Source of the DNA: CAIKZJ01 sp041675325
Lineage (GTDB): Bacteria > Bacteroidota > Ignavibacteria > Tepidaquicellales > Tepidaquicellaceae
Reading direction: 5' to 3'
NCBI GenBank assembly: GCA_041675325.1
Contig: JBAYUG010000001.1
Span: 124,001-188,000 of the forward strand
DNA length: 64,000 nucleotides
The notes beneath the pieces were generated by a model, which did no database searches, was not told the DNA's origin, and was given only the letters and a program-made list of their open reading frames with translations. The position numbers and the translations under genes were made by a program. Positions 27,537 to 35,974 of the stretch are shown one piece after another (position 1 is the stretch's first letter; each line of letters begins with the position of its first letter).

Positions 27537-29648
27537 ATGGATATAAAGTACTTAAAAGGAGTAGGAGATAAGAGGGCGGAAGCCTTCGCAAAAATCGGCA
27601 TAAACAAGTTGGAAAATTTCTTGCAGTTCATTCCCAGAACTTATGTTTACAGAGCAACTGTCGAAGAGGCAAGGAAAAAGTTCGGTGAAACAGTACTTGT
27701 TCTCGGTAAAGTCAAATGGGTTGAAAGAGCAGCTCGGGCGAATCATCCGACCACTATACTTCTTGAAGATGAAACGGGGTCGGTTGAGATACCGATTTTC
27801 GGAGCGAGTGAGTTCAGGGCAAAGCAATTTAGGCTGAACGAAGAATATTTATTCTACGGTAAAGTTGCAGAAGCGTTTAAGAAGTTTAATCTCCGCCTTG
27901 ATTACAAAGACCATTTAAAAGTAAATACTTCTGACGAAACTGATTCAGGTTTTCTGAAATTCCATATTATTCCTATCTACGAATTATCGGGTGTATTAAA
28001 AGCTTCGTGGATTAAACCGCTTACCTTATCAAAGATTGTTTTCAATGCTTTCAGGGCACTGATAAAACAGAATCCGCAATTTGTTGAGGAATCTATCCCT
28101 ATAGATGTAATTAAGCAATACGATTTCATCGCAAGAAAGAATGCTATACTGAGAATAAACTTCCCAAATTATTTTGAAGACATTGAAACAGCAAGACGAA
28201 GGCTTTCATTCGAGGAGTTGTTCTATGTTCAGCTTCTGATGGCATTAAAGAAAAAGAGTCTGCAGAATGAGATCAAGGGAATTATGTTTGCTACTGACAT
28301 TAGGGTTCTTACCGAAAATTTCACTAAAGCACTGAAGTTCGAACTTACAAATGCACAGAAGAGGGTGATATACGAAATCTACTCCGATATGAAGTCAAAG
28401 AATATCATGAACAGGCTTCTGCAGGGCGATGTAGGCAGCGGTAAAACCATTGTTTCAATATTCGGCATGCTTATAGCCGTTGAAAGCGGATACCAGTCAG
28501 CTCTTATGTGTCCTACTGAAATTCTTGCTGAGCAGCACTATTATACGATTTCAAATTTTATAAATGAGTTTAACAAAGCAGCAGGTACAGAATACAAAGT
28601 ATCGTTATTGGTTGGAGGTCAAAAGAAAAGATTAAGAGAAGAAATATTGCAGGATATTCGTCTTGGAAAATCGCACATAATAATCGGTACTCATGCACTA
28701 ATACAGGATGCGGTCGAGTTTAAAAGTCTTGGTTTTGTAATTATTGATGAACAGCATAAGTTCGGAGTAATGCAAAGAGCAAAACTTAAAGATAAGGGCT
28801 TGAATCCCGATGTACTCGTTATGACGGCAACTCCAATTCCCAGAACCCTCTCCCTGACTTACTACGGCGACCTTGATGTATCAATAATAGATGAACTACC
28901 CAAAAACAGGATTCCTATAAAAACTTACCTCAGAAAAGAAGAAAACAAATTTGAAATTTGGGATTTTGTAAAGGAAAAGATTAACGAAGGAAGGCAGGCT
29001 TTTATTATTTACCCGATAATTGATGAGTCAGAAAAACTTGACCTTAAATCTGCTGAAGAAAATTATAAGATTCTGAAAAACGAGGTGTTCAATGAATACA
29101 ATGTTGGCATGGTGCACGGCAGAAAGTTCTGGTATGAGATTGAAGAAACAATGAACGACTTTAAAGCTCAAAAGATAAAAGTCCTTGTAGCAACTACAGT
29201 CATAGAAGTAGGACTGGATATACCGAATGCGACAATCATGATAATCGAAGATGCACAGAGATACGGGCTTTCACAGCTTCATCAACTGAGAGGCAGAGTC
29301 GGAAGAGGCACGGAACAGTCATACTGCATTTTAATCGCGAAACATCTTGACGAAGTTTCAAAAAGACGCCTTAAAACAATGTGCGAGACAACAGACGGCT
29401 TCAAGATTTCGGAAGTCGATATGGAAATCAGAGGACCGGGAGAATTTTTCGGAACAAGGCAGTCAGGAGTTCTGAATTTTGTTTTAACGGATTTGAACAA
29501 GGACAGGGATATACTCGATTCCGCAAGAAAAATCGCATTTGGAATAATTGAGAAAGACCCTCAGCTAAGAATGGATGAACACAAAATCATTAAGAAAATG
29601 CTGCTTACCACGTACAAAGATGCTATGTATTTGATGAATATTGCCTGA
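27537..29648 (+). CDS. recG: ATP-dependent DNA helicase RecG
   Basis: Superfamily 2 helicase that remodels stalled replication forks and branch-migrates Holliday junctions. The N-terminal 'LKGVGDKRAEAFAKIGI' and OB-fold wedge region (about 1-150) are present. Walker A is 'GDVGSGKT' (near residue 295), the DEAD-like box is 'DEQH' (near 403), motif III is 'TATPIPRTL', and motif VI is 'QLRGRVGRG' (near 583), with the RecG C-terminal region after it. The length of 703 is normal. It may head a transcript with the downstream envelope genes, but a separate promoter-like element lies at 29703. Confidence 0.97.
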   Translation: MDIKYLKGVGDKRAEAFAKIGINKLENFLQFIPRTYVYRATVEEARKKFGETVLVLGKVKWVERAARANHPTTILLEDETGSVEIPIFGASEFRAKQFRLNEEYLFYGKVAEAFKKFNLRLDYKDHLKVNTSDETDSGFLKFHIIPIYELSGVLKASWIKPLTLSKIVFNAFRALIKQNPQFVEESIPIDVIKQYDFIARKNAILRINFPNYFEDIETARRRLSFEELFYVQLLMALKKKSLQNEIKGIMFATDIRVLTENFTKALKFELTNAQKRVIYEIYSDMKSKNIMNRLLQGDVGSGKTIVSIFGMLIAVESGYQSALMCPTEILAEQHYYTISNFINEFNKAAGTEYKVSLLVGGQKKRLREEILQDIRLGKSHIIIGTHALIQDAVEFKSLGFVIIDEQHKFGVMQRAKLKDKGLNPDVLVMTATPIPRTLSLTYYGDLDVSIIDELPKNRIPIKTYLRKEENKFEIWDFVKEKINEGRQAFIIYPIIDESEKLDLKSAEENYKILKNEVFNEYNVGMVHGRKFWYEIEETMNDFKAQKIKVLVATTVIEVGLDIPNATIMIIEDAQRYGLSQLHQLRGRVGRGTEQSYCILIAKHLDEVSKRRLKTMCETTDGFKISEVDMEIRGPGEFFGTRQSGVLNFVLTDLNKDRDILDSARKIAFGIIEKDPQLRMDEHKIIKKMLLTTYKDAMYLMNIA

Positions 29649-29702
29649 GAACCAAGCAAATTTATTATTCTAATTTACATTTAGTATTAAGGATTAAAGC
29701 TA

Positions 29703-29710
29703 TATTTTTG
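29703..29710 (+). promoter_or_regulatory. Possible TAnnTTTG element before the sugar-transferase gene
   Basis: TATTTTTG fits the -7 consensus and lies about 20 bases before the TTG start at 29731. The AT-rich context and the lack of a -33 element make this weak. Confidence 0.3.
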
Positions 29711-29730
29711 TAGATAAATTAAATTTATAA

Positions 29731-31152
29731 TTGAGTCAAAAACTTTCAAAAATAGATATAACAGTCCCGGTAATGACAGTAATTTTAGATATAGCAGCCA
29801 TATTGGGTGCGTTTTTGTCCGCGTACTATGTGAGGTTTTACACGACTTTCACGAATATATTCTCCGTTGAAAAAGGTTTTCCTCAACTTTCAATGTACGT
29901 GTATTTTGCATTGTTAACTTTGCCTGTCTGGTTACTTACAATGCAAAACTTCAAGATGTACAAGCTCAGGAGGGCTGTGTTTATAGGAGATGAATTTGTA
30001 CACATTGTAAAATGCGTATCTGTAAGCATTCTGTTGTCTATCGGTATAACCTTCTTTTTCAGGGATGAATCGTATTCGCGTCTTGTTTTTGCGCTGATAT
30101 GGACATTCGGTGTTTTGTACATTACCATTGGCAGATACATAATGCTTAAAGTTGAAAAAACTTTTTACAACAAGAACATAGGTTTGAGAAATGTAGCGAT
30201 TGTAGGAATGTCTGAAATTGCAGACGGAATATACAAAACATTATCAAAGGACAAGTTTACAGGATTCAGGATGACGGGTTTCTTTGCAAATGACGAAATC
30301 GAATCTGAATTTGCTAAGGGTAAAACTTATCTTGGTAATATTGAAAGCATCCCCAGAATGATAAGGGAAAATAAGATCCAGAATCTTTTATTCTGCTTGC
30401 CGCACGAGCAAAACAATTATTTATACACAATCATTAAAAACTGTGAAGGTATAAACGTTGAGTTCATGCTCGTTCCCGATTTCATGGAGCTTATTTCAAG
30501 CAGGCTAAAGATAACAGAACTGCACGGAATTCCTTTAATGATAATTAAAACATTTCCGTTAAGTGCCTGGGACAGGATAGTAAAGAGGTTGTTTGATGTA
30601 TTTGCATCTATGTTTCTCCTTACTATTATATCTCCTATTTTATTGATTATTGCGTTACTCATAAAACTGACATCTAAAGGACCAGTGTTTTATAAACAAG
30701 AAAGAGTAAGCATTGACGGAAGCAAGTTTAACATGCTTAAGTTCAGGTCCATGAAAATTGATGCTGAAGCAGACGGAACACCAAAATTTGCATCCAAACA
30801 CGATATCAGGCATACATCCATCGGGACATTTTTAAGAAAATTCTCCCTCGATGAATTGCCTCAGTTTTTAAATGTTCTTCGCGGTGATATGAGTATAGTA
30901 GGTCCCAGGCCGGAAAGAGAATATTTTATAAATATCATGAAGGAAACCGTTAACAAATACCTTGAAAGACATCGAGTAAAATGCGGAATTACAGGATGGG
31001 CTCAGGTCAACGGTTTAAGGGGGTCTGAATCTCCAATGCAGACCAGAATTGAATACGATATTTATTATATTGAAAATTGGTCTTTAGTTTTTGATATTAA
31101 GATTATTTTGAAGACTCTAAAAGAAATGTTTTTCTCAAAAAATGCTTTTTAA
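29731..31152 (+). CDS. Undecaprenyl-phosphate sugar phosphotransferase (WcaJ/WbaP type)
   Basis: Initiates exopolysaccharide or O-antigen repeat-unit synthesis by moving a sugar-1-phosphate from a UDP-sugar to undecaprenyl phosphate at the inner membrane. The N-terminal half has about four membrane helices and a Rossmann-like segment ('LRNVAIVGMSEIADGIYKTL'). The C-terminal catalytic domain (about 285-473) starts with the 'KRLFDVFASMFLLTIISP' membrane element and carries 'KFRSMK', 'SLDELPQFLNVLRGDMSIVGPRPE' and 'GITGWAQVNGLRG'. It starts with TTG at 29731; no in-frame ATG fits the N-terminus better. The sugar (glucose or galactose) cannot be told from sequence alone. Confidence 0.93.
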   Translation: MSQKLSKIDITVPVMTVILDIAAILGAFLSAYYVRFYTTFTNIFSVEKGFPQLSMYVYFALLTLPVWLLTMQNFKMYKLRRAVFIGDEFVHIVKCVSVSILLSIGITFFFRDESYSRLVFALIWTFGVLYITIGRYIMLKVEKTFYNKNIGLRNVAIVGMSEIADGIYKTLSKDKFTGFRMTGFFANDEIESEFAKGKTYLGNIESIPRMIRENKIQNLLFCLPHEQNNYLYTIIKNCEGINVEFMLVPDFMELISSRLKITELHGIPLMIIKTFPLSAWDRIVKRLFDVFASMFLLTIISPILLIIALLIKLTSKGPVFYKQERVSIDGSKFNMLKFRSMKIDAEADGTPKFASKHDIRHTSIGTFLRKFSLDELPQFLNVLRGDMSIVGPRPEREYFINIMKETVNKYLERHRVKCGITGWAQVNGLRGSESPMQTRIEYDIYYIENWSLVFDIKIILKTLKEMFFSKNAF

Positions 31153-31172
31153 CAACTTATGGAAATAAGAAT

Positions 31173-31535
31173 TTGATACCTGTATTGATTTTCTTTGCAC
31201 ATGCAATTTTTGCAGTTTGGGCTTTTGCGAAATCCTACCAGATGGATGGATTGGTTCAGGCATTTTTGAATTTATTTTTTATCGTGATTCTCTTTACAGT
31301 CGGTTGGACTATATCAGACCTAGTTGTTGGCTTCCTTATTTCAAGTGAAGGCTATGAAATCCTGCTGCCTACAAGTAAAGTATCAATGTTTTTCCTAAAA
31401 ATTACAGGTTTTATACAGCTCTACGGAAACGGCTACGGTAGGATTCTTCCAAAAGATTCTGTGTCTTTAATAGTGCTAACTGCAATAGAATATTTCTTTT
31501 ACCGGTTTTATTTCAAGCAAACAAAAATGAATTAA
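31173..31535 (+). CDS. Small membrane protein of unknown function (120 aa)
   Basis: A TTG start 20 bases after the sugar-transferase stop gives a protein with about three hydrophobic segments (residues about 1-20, 28-58 and 95-113). The ATG at 31159 is in another frame and stops at once, so TTG is preferred. I recognise no family. Its tight position between the sugar transferase and a T9SS cargo gene suggests co-transcription. Confidence 0.7.
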   Translation: MIPVLIFFAHAIFAVWAFAKSYQMDGLVQAFLNLFFIVILFTVGWTISDLVVGFLISSEGYEILLPTSKVSMFFLKITGFIQLYGNGYGRILPKDSVSLIVLTAIEYFFYRFYFKQTKMN

Positions 31536-31536
31536 C

Positions 31537-33588
31537 TTGAACCGATTAAGATTAAAATATTTCATCTTGTTATTGTTTTTTATGGCAGCGTCATTTTTGT
31601 TTCCTTACAACCTGTCCCTTCAGGCGAGAAAAGGTGTTATGCTGCAATTCGTTACTTACAACGGCTTTGGCAATAATCTTTACATCGATAATGTGGTTAT
31701 GGGAAACAGGGTCAATTTCGACCTAGCTGTAACTTCATTCAATAACATTCAAAGGGATACCACTTTTCTGCCTGGGACAAATACTTACGATGTTTCGCCT
31801 GAAATTACTATCACAAACATAGGTTTATATAACGGCTCTGAAAGCACTAAGGTGTTTCTGCGAATATCCGAGATCGGTTATATGGATTCCGTTACGATTC
31901 CTCCACTGGCTTCGGGTGAGATTAGTTATGCTGAGTTTCCTGTTGTTACAATTCCGGCAAATCAGAGAATTACGCTTACAACATACTTGTCAAGCACCGC
32001 AGATTCAACAGAGATGAACGATACTGCCCGCCAGACATCTCTTTTCCTGACAGGTGCTTCAAGAAACGCCCTTCTCGAAGAGTTTACCTCATCAACTTCA
32101 CCTTCTTGCGGCACAAATAATTTATTTCTCGACACTTTTATAAATAATAATTTCAATAAAATATCCTCAATTAAATATCACGTTGGATTTCCGCCTCCCG
32201 GAATAGATTCTATGTATCTCTTTGATACGGTTATGGTCGAAGAACGAAGAGCTTATTATTTTTCAAACTCCGTGCCTGTATCTATTATTAATGGTAGAGA
32301 TAGAATTTTATTACCATATTATGTCGATTCAAATCTCTTTATTCCTTATGAACGCGGCATTGAGGAAGGATCTCCTATAGAATTATCCGTTACGAGCACA
32401 CAGGTTGCACCTGACACAATAGAATCCGTAGTCAACGTAAATTTTTTATATCCTTTACTGAATAATAATTTAAAGTTAAGAGTTGCAGCAGTTGAAAGAC
32501 AAGTTCTGTATCCGAATTCCATAGGTGCAAGCGGTGACAGTGTGTTTTATGACGTATGCAGAAGAATGTATCCTGATGCAAACGGCTATCCCCTCACAGG
32601 AAATACAGGCAGCCAGCAGTTTGTTATCAGATTTCACATAGATACATTATGGAAGGATACATCAATCTATACTGTTGCATTTATCCAAAGCGATGTTGAT
32701 AGAACCGTTTACAACTCTGCCAAAAGCGATACTATGATTGTTAACATTCAAAATGTCAATATACCAATGCCCAAAACCGCAAAACCTGATTTTGAGTACA
32801 AGTATAAACCCGTCAGAAAACTTTCTACGCTCTCATATTCACTCGCGCTTGATGATACTGTCTCATACTTTAATTATGAAAACTTCGAAGGTCTGTTCCT
32901 TCCAAAAGGATGGAGAATAAATAACATCGATGGCTTCCTAACTTACGAGAAGATCACAGGGGTTAACGGTGTAACGCTCGGAGGGTTCAGCTCCGTGAAA
33001 ATGCCATTCTTTGACTATGCAAACATCGGAGAAAAAGACACTCTCTTCAGCGTGATTTTTGACAGTGTTTCCACCTATGACACGCTGACTTTTGACTGGG
33101 CTTATGCTGTTTATCTTTCAACATTCTCTGACACCCTTGAAGTAAATATTTCTGTTGACGGCGGAAATACATTCACAAACATATTCAGAAAAGGCGGGTA
33201 TCAGCTTGCATCGGCAAATTCGACGACTCTGCCTTTTGCACCGGTAAATGCACAGCAGTGGAGAACTTTCAGATATTCATTGTCAGATGTGATTCCACCG
33301 GATAATTCGCAGAATATAATTCCCGGAAGTTTCTCACTGGAACAGAATTATCCGAACCCGTTTAATCCTGCAACAACTATTGGTTATAGACTTCCAAAAA
33401 ACTCCTTTGTATCAATAAATATTTATGATTTAACAGGAAGGCATATGCTGACATTGGTAAACGAGAATAAACCCGCAGGTACACATGAAATCAGCTTTAA
33501 CGCATCGAGCTTTTCAAGCGGAGTTTATTTCTACGTTCTTAAAGCCGGCGATTTCACTCAGGCAAGAAAACTTGTTTTCCTTAAGTAG
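31537..33588 (+). CDS. T9SS-exported protein with Omp28-like domain (683 aa)
   Basis: A TTG start lies one base after the upstream stop, and a signal-like hydrophobic segment (about 8-30) follows basic residues. A beta-rich region precedes 'ALLEEFTSSTSPSCGTNN..', which matches the 'LLEEFTGTWCPNC' opening of Omp28-related thioredoxin-like outer-membrane proteins. Only one Cys of the expected CxxC remains, so redox activity is unlikely. A later 'NFEGLFLPKGWRINN' module resembles cleaved-adhesin-type jelly rolls. The C-terminus is a T9SS type A sorting domain (NYPNPFNPATTI). Probably a surface or extracellular protein; function unknown. Confidence 0.88.
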   Translation: MNRLRLKYFILLLFFMAASFLFPYNLSLQARKGVMLQFVTYNGFGNNLYIDNVVMGNRVNFDLAVTSFNNIQRDTTFLPGTNTYDVSPEITITNIGLYNGSESTKVFLRISEIGYMDSVTIPPLASGEISYAEFPVVTIPANQRITLTTYLSSTADSTEMNDTARQTSLFLTGASRNALLEEFTSSTSPSCGTNNLFLDTFINNNFNKISSIKYHVGFPPPGIDSMYLFDTVMVEERRAYYFSNSVPVSIINGRDRILLPYYVDSNLFIPYERGIEEGSPIELSVTSTQVAPDTIESVVNVNFLYPLLNNNLKLRVAAVERQVLYPNSIGASGDSVFYDVCRRMYPDANGYPLTGNTGSQQFVIRFHIDTLWKDTSIYTVAFIQSDVDRTVYNSAKSDTMIVNIQNVNIPMPKTAKPDFEYKYKPVRKLSTLSYSLALDDTVSYFNYENFEGLFLPKGWRINNIDGFLTYEKITGVNGVTLGGFSSVKMPFFDYANIGEKDTLFSVIFDSVSTYDTLTFDWAYAVYLSTFSDTLEVNISVDGGNTFTNIFRKGGYQLASANSTTLPFAPVNAQQWRTFRYSLSDVIPPDNSQNIIPGSFSLEQNYPNPFNPATTIGYRLPKNSFVSINIYDLTGRHMLTLVNENKPAGTHEISFNASSFSSGVYFYVLKAGDFTQARKLVFLK

Positions 33589-33705
33589 TGCCCTTTATTT
33601 CAAACTAATACTATCTCATAGTTCTGAAATTTCGCATAGAAAATGAAATTATAAAAGAGTATTTTTATAGTTCTCATTTATTTAAACTTATAAATCCAAA
33701 GCATT

Positions 33706-35241
33706 ATGATAAAATATGCCTTAACAAGTCCATTAAGTAAGTTTTTAGATAAACCGAAAGAAGATTTTACACGCGAAGACTTATTGAGAGTTATCGAAGA
33801 AAAGCAAATCGAAGCAATAAGGTTTCATTACACAGCTTTAGACGGCAAACTAAAAGAACTAAGAATTCCACTGCCGGCAAGAAAGAACGCTGAAATTGTT
33901 TTAACTGAAGGCGAAAGAGTTGATGGCTCTTCATTATTTAAAGGTCTCATAGACCCGGGGTTATCCGATTTGTATGTTGTTCCTGTTTACAAGACGGCGT
34001 TTCTAAATCCTTTTAATGGTACAAGCCTTGATTTTGTCTGCCGTTATGTGACCGCCGATGGAGAGCTTGCACCATTCACACCCGACAATATTTTGCACAA
34101 GGCAGCGAATTTATTTAAGAAAAATACAGGTATTGAACTTCATGCACTTGGAGAACTTGAATTCTATCTTCTGTTTAATCCTCAAAACAATATGTACTTC
34201 CCACCAAAACAGCAGGGCTACCATGCCTCAGGTCCGTACCTGAAGTCGGGAAAAATATTATCAGACATGTTGAGAATGATTACTCAGATTGCAGGTCAGG
34301 TAAAATATGCTCATAGCGAAGTTGGTTTTATTGAAAAGATTGTAAGTGCAAATCCTGAAATAGACGGCAAAATGGCAGAACAGCTTGAAATTGAATTCCT
34401 CTCAACACCAATAGAAGAAGCCGCCGACGATATCGTTATTGCAAAATGGCTTATAAGAAATATTGCTTATCAAAACGGAATCCTTGCTACTTTCACTCCT
34501 AAAATTGAAGAAGGTTATGCAGGCAGCGGAATGCATTTCCATCTTAAATTAATTAAAGACGGAAAAAGTGTGATGGTCGATGATAAAGGCGATCTGACTA
34601 TTCATACAAAAAAATTAATCGGAGGTTTATTGCACTTTGCTGATTCATTAACCGCCTTCGGTAACACCGTTCCCTCTTCATATCTAAGACTTGTTCCAAA
34701 CATGGAAGCACCTACCCAATTCTTCTGGAGCGACGCAAACAGAAAAGCTATGGTAAGAGTACCTCTCGGTTGGTCGAAGACAAGCAACCTTGCTGAAGTC
34801 GTAAACCCTGGTGAAAAAAGCGTGCCTATGAAGATTGATAGCATGCAGACTATTGAGCTGCGAGTTCCCGATGGAAGCGCTAATGTTCATCAAACCTTGG
34901 CGGGTATTGCCATGGCAGCTGAATATGGATTTACAAATTCGGAAGAGTCTCTGAAACTAACTGAAAAACTTTATTTTAAGGGAAAAACCAAAGAAGAAAA
35001 TATCGATACAGACTTCCCAAGCCTTCCGGCAACATGCGCAGACTCCGCTGATTTACTCGAAAAGAAAAGAGACCTTTACGAACGTGAAGAAATATTCCCT
35101 TCAAGCGTCATTGATTATTCTATAAGTCAATTAAGAGCAGAAAACGACAGAGATATGCACAAAACAATTTCAGAACTTTACGGAAAAGGAAAAATAGTCG
35201 AGAAGAAAAGAATAATGCATAAAGACATACATAAACATTAA
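33706..35241 (+). CDS. glnA: Glutamine synthetase, type I-like
   Basis: ATP-dependent ligation of ammonia to glutamate, the main nitrogen-assimilation step. The beta-grasp N-domain includes 'RFHYTALDGKLKELRIP' and 'GERVDGSSL'. The catalytic domain has 'ELEFYLL', 'AEQLEIEFLS', the 'GSGMHFHLKL' nucleotide-binding motif and 'ANRKAMVRVPLG'. The length of 511 aa is slightly above the usual 440-475. I cannot identify a clear adenylylation tyrosine motif, so control by GlnE is doubtful. It is monocistronic, with its own terminator. A related gamma-glutamyl ligase is a less likely reading. Confidence 0.9.
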   Translation: MIKYALTSPLSKFLDKPKEDFTREDLLRVIEEKQIEAIRFHYTALDGKLKELRIPLPARKNAEIVLTEGERVDGSSLFKGLIDPGLSDLYVVPVYKTAFLNPFNGTSLDFVCRYVTADGELAPFTPDNILHKAANLFKKNTGIELHALGELEFYLLFNPQNNMYFPPKQQGYHASGPYLKSGKILSDMLRMITQIAGQVKYAHSEVGFIEKIVSANPEIDGKMAEQLEIEFLSTPIEEAADDIVIAKWLIRNIAYQNGILATFTPKIEEGYAGSGMHFHLKLIKDGKSVMVDDKGDLTIHTKKLIGGLLHFADSLTAFGNTVPSSYLRLVPNMEAPTQFFWSDANRKAMVRVPLGWSKTSNLAEVVNPGEKSVPMKIDSMQTIELRVPDGSANVHQTLAGIAMAAEYGFTNSEESLKLTEKLYFKGKTKEENIDTDFPSLPATCADSADLLEKKRDLYEREEIFPSSVIDYSISQLRAENDRDMHKTISELYGKGKIVEKKRIMHKDIHKH

Positions 35242-35266
35242 ACTTCAAAACAAAAAATTATGAAAT

Positions 35267-35290
35267 CCCCCTTATTGTAGGGGGGTTTTT
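35267..35290 (+). terminator. glnA intrinsic terminator
   Basis: A CCCCC / GGGGG stem with an 8-9 base AT loop is followed by TTTTT, 25 bases after the glnA stop. Confidence 0.85.
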
Positions 35291-35319
35291 ATTACAAAAA
35301 TTAATTAATATACCCAATT

Positions 35320-35868
35320 TTAGTTCTTGTTCTTGGACTCATATTCAGATTTCTTTGCCTTTACATCCGACCAGACACTATCGGGTACAAGTTTATTAAT
35401 AAATGAATACAATTCCTCTAGATTTTTCTTATACTTCTCAGTCGGGAAATATGGTGACTCAAAAGCTTTCGGAGGCTGATCTAAATCAGGTTCTGCTTTT
35501 GTAATTACAAGTCTTACTCTTTCAAGGGAGCCGCCGACAGGATGCTGGTTTTCAGGAACTGCTTCTATTTTTCCTGAAGCAAGCTCAGAAGCTTTTATTT
35601 TCCCTGAAAGAAGTTTTAGGTTTTCTTTCGTAATATTAAAAGTATAGTTGATTGGCGGTTTTTGCTCGTCATAACCGAGTCGGTAGTTTAATGAGGACTC
35701 TCCATTATTGTTTATGTTTATATCAAAGCTGTAATGATATGGAGGAGGTAATGGTCCCGAATTATAAAAATACTGAATTGCTGACCATTCATTCGTGCTG
35801 ACATCCTGTGAGTTTGTGCAGGACGCAATTACAGTCAGCATTATTAATCCGTATAATAAATTTTTCAT
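35320..35868 (-). CDS. Putative lipoprotein of unknown function (182 aa)
   Basis: The N-terminus is a lipoprotein signal with lipobox 'VIASC' (Cys at residue 17). The mature part is soluble with beta-rich segments and a charged C-terminus, and belongs to no family I recognise. It is probably anchored in the outer or inner membrane facing the periplasm. It is convergent with glnA and downstream of pnp on the same strand, but pnp has its own terminator, so it is likely transcribed separately. Confidence 0.8.
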   Translation of the reverse strand: MKNLLYGLIMLTVIASCTNSQDVSTNEWSAIQYFYNSGPLPPPYHYSFDININNNGESSLNYRLGYDEQKPPINYTFNITKENLKLLSGKIKASELASGKIEAVPENQHPVGGSLERVRLVITKAEPDLDQPPKAFESPYFPTEKYKKNLEELYSFINKLVPDSVWSDVKAKKSEYESKNKN

Positions 35869-35942
35869 AATGTAAAGTTTATTAAAGTTATGTTTAATTA
35901 TTTACATATTCAAAACAAAACGAAGTTCCAAAATCCATGTAA

Positions 35943-35968
35943 TAAAAAAGCCGGCTTAAACCGGCTTT
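35943..35968 (-). terminator. pnp intrinsic terminator
   Basis: An 8-bp stem (aaagccgg / ccggcttt) lies just after the pnp stop codon. On the minus strand the hairpin is followed by a T-rich run. Confidence 0.88.
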
Positions 35969-35974
35969 GAATGA

